Assembly: GCA_003070825.1 (NCBI GenBank)
Contig: QBLP01000122.1
Span: 1-5,898 of the forward strand
Source: Halanaerobium sp.
GTDB taxonomy: Bacteria > Bacillota > Halanaerobiia > Halanaerobiales > Halanaerobiaceae
Direction: 5' to 3'
Length of the DNA stretch: 5,898 bases
The position numbers were made by a program, and so were the translations under genes. This document shows positions 1 to 4,313 of this stretch, piece by piece; the stretch's first letter is position 1; each line of letters begins with the position of its first letter. Below the pieces are notes generated by a model that saw only the letters and a program-made list of their open reading frames with translations, did no database searches and was not told where the DNA came from.

Positions 1-8
1 TAAAAAAG

Positions 9-54
9 ACCGATTCCAGAAGCTGATTTTTCCAGCTCTGAATCGGTTTTTTTT
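9..54. terminator. Bidirectional intrinsic terminator after mntP
   Basis: The arm ACCGATTC (9-16) pairs with GAATCGGT (40-47). The helix continues inward through CAG and AGCTG against CAGCT and CTG, with two single-base bulges, around a T-rich loop near 26-32. An eight-T run (47-54) follows on the plus strand, and AAAAAA (2-7) gives a T-run on the minus strand after GTC. It abuts the mntP stop codon, so it most likely ends mntP transcription. It may also end a rightward transcript entering from the left edge. Confidence 0.88.
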
Positions 55-598
55 AAGCTAAAAAAGTGTTAATCCCGATTAGCAGTAAAATCAATCCACC
101 CACATAATCAGCATATTTTTCAACAAGGGAAATATGTTTAATATATAACACAATCTTAAACGCAGCTGCTGTGATTACTGCAGCGACAACACCAATTATT
201 AAAGAGTTATTTAAAATCAGTGCATAATTTAAATTAAAAAGTAGCGAAAAACCAGCCCCCAGAGCATCGATGCTGACACTCACCCCTAAAACTACAACTG
301 TCCAGAAGTTAAGCTGTCTGTAAATACACTCTTCGCCATTCTTATATCCTTCTCTAATCAGAAAAATCCCGAGCAGAAAGATTACCGTACCACTAAAATA
401 GTTAGAAATGGTAAAAAAATGCTGATCAATATAATTTCCGAGAAAACCACCGATCAAGGCAAATAAAAATTGAAAAAATCCGAATGAAAAAATAATTTCA
501 AATTTTTCTCTAAGATTTGTCTTAGTACCACAGCCAATAGCCATTGTTACACCTGCTGCATCCAGGGCCAGTGCTAGAGCCACTAATAAAATGTTAAT
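53..598 (-). CDS. mntP: MntP-family (DUF204) manganese efflux pump, probable ATT start
   Basis: This is a small integral membrane protein of about 181 residues, close to the usual 180-190 for MntP. The family exports Mn2+ across the cytoplasmic membrane. About six hydrophobic segments are visible, arranged as two three-helix halves. Each half carries the family's membrane aspartate motif: ALDAAGVTMAIG (Asp13 counted from the ATT start) and SIDALGAGFS (Asp111). These correspond by motif to aspartates known to be needed in E. coli MntP. The C-terminus, YADYVGGLILLLIGIN, is also typical. The first standard start is GTG at 583-581, but it lies 23 nt from the strong GGAGG at 611-607 and would leave the first helix short. 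ATT at 598-596 lies 8 nt from that GGAGG and adds INILL, completing the helix, so I chose it. The related sporulation protein YtaF is an alternative, less well fitting. The gene is monocistronic as far as seen and divergent from the HutP-family gene. Confidence 0.85.
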   Translation of the reverse strand: MNILLVALALALDAAGVTMAIGCGTKTNLREKFEIIFSFGFFQFLFALIGGFLGNYIDQHFFTISNYFSGTVIFLLGIFLIREGYKNGEECIYRQLNFWTVVVLGVSVSIDALGAGFSLLFNLNYALILNNSLIIGVVAAVITAAAFKIVLYIKHISLVEKYADYVGGLILLLIGINTFLA

Positions 599-604
599 TT
601 TAAT

Positions 605-611
605 CCCCTCC
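605..611 (-). promoter_or_regulatory. Ribosome binding site that sets the mntP start
   Basis: On the minus strand the sequence reads GGAGGGG. Its GGAGG core (611-607) is 8 nt from ATT (598-596), 14 nt from a second ATT (592-590) and 23 nt from GTG (583-581). No ATG, GTG or TTG lies in frame between the site and GTG 583. The spacing favours ATT 598. Confidence 0.7.
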
Positions 612-618
612 AGGATAA

Positions 619-636
619 AATATTGTCTACAGTATT
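619..636. promoter_or_regulatory. Imperfect dyad at the predicted mntP transcription start (candidate operator)
   Basis: AATATTGTCTACAGTATT is an 18-bp imperfect palindrome, with 7 of 9 positions symmetric around a central CT: AATA-x-TGT-nn-ACA-x-TATT. It overlaps the start site (about 634) predicted from the promoter at 641-669, which is a usual place for a repressor. It does not resemble the MntR box as I know it (TTTGCC..GGCAAA type), so the regulator is unknown. Confidence 0.4.
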
Positions 637-640
637 ATTT

Positions 641-669
641 ATTATAAAACAGAGATTTCAAATATGCAA
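641..669 (-). promoter_or_regulatory. Promoter for mntP
   Basis: Read on the minus strand, -35 TTGCAT (669-664) is separated by exactly 17 bp from -10 TATAAT (646-641). The predicted start is near 634, giving a 5' untranslated region of about 36 nt. This is too short for the yybP-ykoY manganese riboswitch that often precedes mntP. Confidence 0.75.
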
Positions 670-677
670 CAAAATAG

Positions 678-705
678 CTCAAAGTTCTTTCAATTATCTC
701 AAAGT
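678..705. repeat. Direct repeat CTCAAAGT upstream of the HutP-family gene promoter
   Basis: CTCAAAGT occurs at 678-685 and 698-705. The offset is 20 bp, about two helical turns, so both copies face the same side of the DNA. The second copy ends just before the expected -35 position (707-712, a poor TTTATT). This is where an activator would bind to help a weak -35. The role is inferred. Confidence 0.35.
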
Positions 706-726
706 ATTTATTTTAATCATTAAATC

Positions 727-735
727 TGCTATAAT
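727..735 (+). promoter_or_regulatory. Extended -10 promoter for the HutP-family gene
   Basis: TGCTATAAT matches an extended -10 (TGn plus a consensus TATAAT at 730-735). The -35 at 17-bp spacing is TTTATT (707-712), which is weak, so the TG extension or an activator probably matters. The predicted start is near 742. A near-perfect ribosome site AAAGGAGG (751-758) lies 7 nt before the ATG at 766. Confidence 0.65.
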
Positions 736-765
736 TAAGACAGTAATGACAAAGGAGGAAAAATT

Positions 766-1188
766 ATGGAACATAACAGTTTAGAAACCGCAAAAGCCGC
801 TATTAAAATGGCTATTTCCACCAGAAGTGAAGAAAAAAAATTAAAAAAAGAATTTGCAGCTGATGATATAAATACTGGAGCAGTTGATTTTGGTGGTGAA
901 TTCAATAAATCAGTTCCAGATATCATAGAAAGAGCTGTTATTGCAGCTAAGCGAGAAAATATCATTGATGAATCCCATGTAGCCCAGGGAGCAGTTGCTG
1001 GAGCAGCCCATGATGCAGTAACCCAGATAATGCCGAGAACTATGGGCTTAAATGTAGGTGGAAAGATTGGAGTTGCCCGCAGCGGAGAGCATATTGTCGT
1101 TGCTATCTTCTTTGGTGTTGGCATGTTTAATTTAAATGAAGTAACAGTAGGCTTAAGTCACCGTTCACTCCTTGATAGTAGATCTTAA
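766..1188 (+). CDS. HutP-family RNA-binding antiterminator-like protein
   Basis: This 140-residue protein is similar in size to Bacillus subtilis HutP (148 aa), the hexameric protein that binds L-histidine and Mg2+ and then binds UAG-rich hut leader RNA to prevent termination. Matching landmarks, aligned from memory, are DESH (His71) with HutP RESH (His73), AAHDAV (His82) with ALHGV, PRTMGLNVG with LLRTVGLRF, and the C-terminus VAIFFGVGM..LNEVTVGLSH (His132) with VSLYGTIGAP..ETFGVGINH (His138). The N-terminal part is a charged helix (residues 5-30) with SEEKKLKKEF. The position of HutP's second metal histidine (His77) appears to be Gly75 here, so ligand or metal binding may differ. ATG 766 is fixed by AAAGGAGG at 751-758. 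No hut catabolic gene is nearby and no terminator follows, so transcription may run into the leader of the ABC operon. The family call is solid; the physiological target is unknown. Confidence 0.85.
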   Translation: MEHNSLETAKAAIKMAISTRSEEKKLKKEFAADDINTGAVDFGGEFNKSVPDIIERAVIAAKRENIIDESHVAQGAVAGAAHDAVTQIMPRTMGLNVGGKIGVARSGEHIVVAIFFGVGMFNLNEVTVGLSHRSLLDSRS

Positions 1189-1219
1189 TAAACAGAGCAA
1201 ATTTGATACTCCAATAAAG

Positions 1220-1249
1220 TTGACAAAGGTACAAAATTAATAGTATAAT
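1220..1249 (+). promoter_or_regulatory. Strong promoter for the ABC importer leader
   Basis: Consensus -35 TTGACA (1220-1225) and consensus -10 TATAAT (1244-1249) are 18 bp apart. Predicted transcription starts near 1256, giving a leader of about 215 nt before the ATG at 1472. It gives the importer its own promoter whether or not the upstream HutP-family transcript reads through. Confidence 0.82.
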
Positions 1250-1304
1250 AAAGAAAATCAAATAACTGGTAGCATGGTAATACGGTAGGAGAAATTTGTA
1301 GGGA

Positions 1305-1372
1305 AGCTTAAGTTTTATTTAAACAAGGGGTTTTTATATCTTTTTTTAGATTAACTTGTTTAAACTAAAGCT
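1305..1372 (+). promoter_or_regulatory. Long leader hairpin
   Basis: TTTAAACAAG (1318-1327) is a perfect 10-bp complement of CTTGTTTAAA (1355-1364). Below an asymmetric TTTTA bulge, AGCTTAAG (1305-1312) pairs with CTAAAGCT (1365-1372) with one A-A mismatch. The 27-nt loop is T-rich and has a small ATCT/AGAT helix (1338-1341 with 1348-1351). Folding it brings 1284-1291 close to 1392-1398, the proposed antiterminator partners. Confidence 0.65.
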
Positions 1373-1387
1373 AAAAGCGAAGTCTTT

Positions 1388-1417
1388 AACACTCCACCAG
1401 GAGTGTTTTTTTATTTT
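1388..1417 (+). terminator. Intrinsic terminator inside the leader
   Basis: AACACTCC (1388-1395) and GGAGTGTT (1400-1407) form an 8-bp stem with a four-base loop ACCA, followed by a T run (1406-1412) and then ATTTT. It is a compact Rho-independent terminator placed between the promoter and the coding region, which indicates regulated readthrough. Confidence 0.87.
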
Positions 1418-1434
1418 AAGTAGAAAATTTATTC

Positions 1435-1466
1435 TTATTCCCACTACCAGTTAGAAAGGGGAATAA
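1435..1466 (+). promoter_or_regulatory. Shine-Dalgarno-sequestering hairpin with loop complementary to the leader 5' end
   Basis: TTATTCCC (1435-1442) pairs perfectly with GGGAATAA (1459-1466), hiding most of the ribosome site AAAGGGG (1455-1461) of the solute-binding protein gene. The 16-nt loop (1443-1458) contains CTACCAGTTA (1444-1453), the exact complement of TAACTGGTAG (1263-1272), about 7 nt from the predicted RNA 5' end. The two pairings together would form a long-range pseudoknot. Confidence 0.55.
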
Positions 1467-1471
1467 AAAAA

Positions 1472-2449
1472 ATGAAAAAGAAAATTTTAATTTTATTTGT
1501 TTTAACTTTTGCTTTATTGATGTTTACAGTGGCTCAGGTAGGTGCTCAGGATTATCAGATTGGTATTTCTCAATTTGTAGAACATCCTGCTTTGGATGCA
1601 GCCAGAGAAGGTTTTATTGAAGGACTGGCGGAAGAAGGTTTTACTGAAGATATGATAGAATTTACTGTGCAAAATGCACAGGCTGATTTTGCTACTGCTC
1701 AATCTATAGCTCAGCAGTTTAAAAGTAATAATTTAGACTTAGTTCTAGCCATTGCAACTCCTAATGCACAAGCAGCAGCAAATGTTATAAAAAATATTCC
1801 TGTTTTATTTACAGCTGTTACTGATCCTGTAGAAGCTGGTATTGTTGAAACTATGGAAGAGCCAGGTAGTAACCTCACAGGAACTACAGATATGAATCCT
1901 GTAGCTCAACAGCTTGAATTAATTAAAGAGTTTATTCCAAATATTACTGACCTTGGTGTTCTTTATAACCCAGGTGAAGTTAACTCAGTTGTTCAGGTAG
2001 ATCTAGTAAAAGAAACTACTAAAGAGATGGGAATTAATTTACACGAAGCTACTGTCAGCAACAGCAGTGAGGTAAGCCTTGCTACTTCGTCTCTGATTGG
2101 AGATGTTGATGCGATTTATGTTCCGACAGATAATATTATTGTATCTGCCTTACCCTCGGTTTTAAACATAACAAATCAAAATAAGATTCCAGTTTTTGCG
2201 TCTGAAAATGGACAGGTTAGACAGGGTGCAATCGCTACTCTTGGTATCGATTATAAATTACTTGGAATTCAAACCGGGAAAATGGCTGCTAGAGTATTAA
2301 ATGGAGAATCTCCGGCTGAAATGAGTGTAGAATCTTCTGATGAGCTAAAATTATATTTAAATACCAAAGCAGCTGAAAATCTCGAGCTGGAAATTCCAGC
2401 AGCTGTAATGGATAGAGCAAATGTTATTTATGAGGAAATTACACAGTAA
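1472..2449 (+). CDS. ABC importer solute-binding protein (TrpX-like, ABC_sub_bind family)
   Basis: This 325-residue extracytoplasmic binding protein belongs to the COG2984/PF04392 class, whose members include putative tryptophan/tyrosine transport proteins. It should deliver its ligand to the permease and ATPase encoded next. The N-terminus is a classical signal peptide: KKK, a hydrophobic core (about residues 5-20), and a likely cut after VGA25. No cysteine follows, and the whole protein has none, so it is not a lipoprotein; this suggests a free periplasmic protein in a diderm cell. The body shows the two-lobe periplasmic-binding fold pattern: YQIGISQFVEHPALDAAREGFIEG-type start, LAIATPNAQAA, IPVLFTAVTDPVEAGIV, GTTDMNP, LGVLYNPGEVNS, DAIYVPTDNII, IPVFASENGQVRQGAIATLGIDY. 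It has no tryptophan. ATG 1472 lies 10 nt after AAAGGGG (1455-1461). First gene of the operon, under the leader. The ligand is not provable from sequence. Confidence 0.88.
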   Translation: MKKKILILFVLTFALLMFTVAQVGAQDYQIGISQFVEHPALDAAREGFIEGLAEEGFTEDMIEFTVQNAQADFATAQSIAQQFKSNNLDLVLAIATPNAQAAANVIKNIPVLFTAVTDPVEAGIVETMEEPGSNLTGTTDMNPVAQQLELIKEFIPNITDLGVLYNPGEVNSVVQVDLVKETTKEMGINLHEATVSNSSEVSLATSSLIGDVDAIYVPTDNIIVSALPSVLNITNQNKIPVFASENGQVRQGAIATLGIDYKLLGIQTGKMAARVLNGESPAEMSVESSDELKLYLNTKAAENLELEIPAAVMDRANVIYEEITQ

Positions 2450-2458
2450 TAATTCGAA

Positions 2459-2484
2459 AAAATAAGTAGCTAGAAAATAAGTAG
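2459..2484 (+). repeat. Direct repeat AAAATAAGTAG between importer genes
   Basis: AAAATAAGTAG occurs at 2459-2469 and 2474-2484, a 15-bp period, in the 59-bp gap between the solute-binding and permease genes. The gap holds four UAG triplets (2467, 2471, 2482, 2487) and no terminator. It could be a remnant duplication or an RNA-level site; I cannot assign a role. Confidence 0.5.
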
Positions 2485-2508
2485 TTTAGAAATGGTGTGA
2501 GGTGTGTT

Positions 2509-3375
2509 ATGAATCTAAGTTTTGCAATAACGTCATTAGAACAGGGGCTTGCCTTCGGGATAATGGCTCTGGGAGTATTTATATCTTTTAGGATTCTTGA
2601 TTTTGCTGACCTGACAGTTGACGGCAGTCTTCCTCTGGGAGCTGCTGTTTCAGCTCGGCTGCTGGTTGCAGGGGTTAATCCTTTTTATTCACTTGCAGCA
2701 GCAGTTGTGGCTGGTGGAATGGCAGGAGCTATAACTGGGTTTTTAAATACAAAACTAAAAATAGCTCCGCTCTTATCAGGTATTTTAACTATGACCTCCC
2801 TCTATTCAATTAATTTACGGGTAATGGGAAGGCCAAATATTCCACTGATTGGAAAAGATACTATTTTTTCATTCATTAAGGATTTAGGTGTTCCATATCC
2901 CTGGAATAACCTTTTATTATTGATCCTGGTGATAGTAGTAGTTAAATTTTTACTTGATGCATTTTTAAATACTCAAATTGGTTTTGCCTTAAGAGCAACC
3001 GGAGATAATCCTCAAATGATTAGAAGTATGGGAATCAGTACAAATTCGATGAAGATGCTGGGGCTTATTATTTCTAATGCTTTAGTTGCTCTTTCAGGAG
3101 CTCTTGTTGGACAGTATCAGGGATTTGCAGATGTAAACATGGGTGTTGGTACTATTGTTGCTGGACTGGCTTCGGTAATAATAGGCGAGGTAGTAATTGG
3201 CGAAAAATCAATTATGGTTGCAACTATTGGAGTTATTATTGGTTCTATTCTATATCGTTTCAGTATATCAATTGCTTTAAATCTGGGGCTGGCTGCTTCT
3301 GATTTAAAACTTTTAACAGCAGTTATAGTAATTGTTTTCTTATCAACACCAAGAATTAAAAAAGCATTGAGGTGA
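2509..3375 (+). CDS. ABC importer permease (BPD_transp_2 / COG4120 type)
   Basis: This 288-residue membrane subunit forms the channel of the importer, probably as a homodimer since only one permease gene is present. About eight hydrophobic segments are visible. The N-terminal signature DFADLTVDGSLPLGAAV (about residues 31-47) is typical of permeases paired with TrpX-like binding proteins. The cytoplasmic coupling region LRATGDNPQMIRSMGI (about 161-176) should contact the ATPase and is followed by the conserved GQYQGFADVNMGVGTIVAGLASVIIGE (201-227). I chose ATG 2509 rather than the in-frame GTG at 2497: GAGG at 2499-2502 lies 6 nt before ATG 2509, and the family begins at the hydrophobic LEQGLAFGIMALG segment. 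It lies 59 bp after the solute-binding gene and 7 bp before the ATPase gene, with no terminator between, so it is clearly in the same operon. Confidence 0.9.
   Translation: MNLSFAITSLEQGLAFGIMALGVFISFRILDFADLTVDGSLPLGAAVSARLLVAGVNPFYSLAAAVVAGGMAGAITGFLNTKLKIAPLLSGILTMTSLYSINLRVMGRPNIPLIGKDTIFSFIKDLGVPYPWNNLLLLILVIVVVKFLLDAFLNTQIGFALRATGDNPQMIRSMGISTNSMKMLGLIISNALVALSGALVGQYQGFADVNMGVGTIVAGLASVIIGEVVIGEKSIMVATIGVIIGSILYRFSISIALNLGLAASDLKLLTAVIVIVFLSTPRIKKALR
3369..3374 (+). promoter_or_regulatory. Ribosome site overlapping the permease stop codon
   Basis: GAGGTG (3369-3374) overlaps the permease stop TGA (3373-3375) and lies 8 nt before the ATPase ATG at 3383. Ribosomes finishing the permease cover this site, so translation of the two subunits is probably coupled, which helps match their amounts. 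Confidence 0.7.
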
Positions 3376-3382
3376 TAAAAAA

Positions 3383-4180
3383 ATGCTAAAAGTTAATAAT
3401 CTAGAAAAAATATTTTATAAAGGAACTCCAAATGAAAATGTAGCGATTAATAAAATTGATCTGACTGTAAATGAAGGAGATTTTATTACAATTGTTGGAA
3501 GTAATGGAGCTGGAAAATCAACTCTTTTAAATTCAATTGCAGGTGTCTTCCCTGTTGATAATGGAAGTATCTTTTTAGATGATGAAGATATTACTGCCAA
3601 AACAGAGTACAAATGTGCTAAAAAAATTGGCAGGGTTTTTCAAAACCCTCTGGCAGGAACTTCTCCTGAGATGACAATAGAAGAAAATCTTTCTCTTGCT
3701 ATCTCAAAGTCAAATAATCTTTCTTTAAAATGGGGATTAAGTAAGCACAAGCGGGAGATAATGCAGAAACATTTAGAAAAAATTGATCTTGGTTTGGAAA
3801 AAAGACTAACAACTAAAGTAAAATTATTATCTGGAGGTCAGCGGCAGGCCCTAACTCTTTTGATGGCCACAGTTGCTAATCCAAGATTACTGCTATTAGA
3901 TGAGCACACTGCAGCTTTAGACCCTGCAACAGCTATTAAAATAAAAAATCTAACTGCAGAACTTGTTAATAGTAATAATATTACAACCCTAATGATCACT
4001 CATAATATGGAGGATGCAATTAAGATGGGCAACCGACTAATTATGATGGATGACGGCCAGATTATCTATGATATTCAGGGTGAAGAAAAAGAAAACCTGA
4101 CTATTGAAAAACTGCTCAAAATGTTTGAAATTAAACATGGTGGTAAATTCAATAATGATCGGATGCTGCTCTCAGTTTAA
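3383..4180 (+). CDS. ABC importer ATP-binding subunit (COG1101 type)
   Basis: This 265-residue cytoplasmic ATPase powers the importer. All nucleotide-binding elements are present: Walker A GSNGAGKST (39-47), Q-loop Gln87 in RVFQNP, signature LSGGQ (149-153), Walker B LLLLDE with catalytic Glu174, D-loop AALD (177-180) and switch His207 in MITHNMED. The DEHTAALDP sequence, with His after the Walker B Glu, and FQNPLAGTSPEMTIEENL are characteristic of ATPases that partner TrpX-like and COG4120 proteins, which supports treating the three genes as one transporter. The start ATG 3383 is fixed by GAGGTG overlapping the permease stop. The length is normal for the family. Last gene of the operon, followed by a terminator at 4274-4303. 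Confidence 0.93.
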   Translation: MLKVNNLEKIFYKGTPNENVAINKIDLTVNEGDFITIVGSNGAGKSTLLNSIAGVFPVDNGSIFLDDEDITAKTEYKCAKKIGRVFQNPLAGTSPEMTIEENLSLAISKSNNLSLKWGLSKHKREIMQKHLEKIDLGLEKRLTTKVKLLSGGQRQALTLLMATVANPRLLLLDEHTAALDPATAIKIKNLTAELVNSNNITTLMITHNMEDAIKMGNRLIMMDDGQIIYDIQGEEKENLTIEKLLKMFEIKHGGKFNNDRMLLSV

Positions 4181-4240
4181 TTTTTGTTTCTTGAATCAGG
4201 TTTATATAATTATTTAACTTTTTACAATTTTAATTTAAAG

Positions 4241-4256
4241 AGTAGTTTAGTAGTTT
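4241..4256 (+). repeat. Tandem AGTAGTTT repeat in the 3' untranslated region
   Basis: AGTAGTTT occurs twice in a row (4241-4256), between the ATPase stop and the terminator. It adds three UAG triplets (4243, 4248, 4251). It may be chance in AT-rich sequence; noted because UAG-containing repeats also occur at 2459-2484. Confidence 0.35.
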
Positions 4257-4273
4257 AAAGCTAAATATTTTAG

Positions 4274-4303
4274 AAAAGCTCCCTTTAAAGGGAGCTTTTT
4301 TTA
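4274..4303. terminator. Bidirectional terminator between the importer operon and the GH65 gene
   Basis: AAAAGCTCCCTTT (4274-4286) and AAAGGGAGCTTTT (4287-4299) form a perfect inverted repeat. The likely hairpin is GCTCCC/GGGAGC with a TTTAAA loop. A seven-T run (4296-4302) follows on the plus strand and TTTT on the minus strand. It lies between the convergent ATPase and GH65 genes and can end both transcripts. Confidence 0.9.
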
Positions 4304-4313
4304 TACAGTAAAA

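Larger units (their letters stand above)
1256..1471 (+). promoter_or_regulatory. Structured 5' leader (attenuator) of the ABC importer operon, class unrecognised
   Basis: The 283-bp gap between the HutP-family gene and the importer contains no credible ORF. Its transcribed part holds, in order: TAACTGGTAG (1263-1272); three GGTA units at 8-nt intervals (1268, 1276, 1284); GGTAGGAG (1284-1291), able to pair with CTCCACC (1392-1398) with one bulged base; a long hairpin (1305-1372); an intrinsic terminator (1388-1412); and a Shine-Dalgarno hairpin (1435-1466). The terminator lies 60 nt before the start codon, so full-length expression needs readthrough. This is the layout of a riboswitch or protein-controlled attenuator. 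I see no T-box core motif and do not recognise a known riboswitch class. Confidence 0.7.

Noticed and set aside
599..640. yybP-ykoY manganese riboswitch upstream of mntP
   Set aside because: The promoter leaves only about 36 nt of leader, and no matching hairpins are seen.
735..1124. Minus-strand open frame of 129 residues opposite the HutP-family gene
   Set aside because: Low-complexity Ala/Thr/Ser/Pro-rich translation with no family resemblance; it is a shadow of the well-supported plus-strand gene and runs over its promoter.
1274..1288. Tiny leader peptide ATG GTA ATA CGG TAG
   Set aside because: Only four codons, no ribosome site at a proper distance, and no run of a regulatory amino acid.
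1256..1471. T-box leader for the importer operon
   Set aside because: TrpXYZ-type operons are often T-box controlled, but no GGGTGGNACCGCG-like T-box core precedes the terminator and no AGTA-box/specifier stem is recognisable.
2497..2508. GTG at 2497 as permease start
   Set aside because: It overlaps the ribosome site that serves ATG 2509, and the extra residues (VRCV) are not expected in the family.
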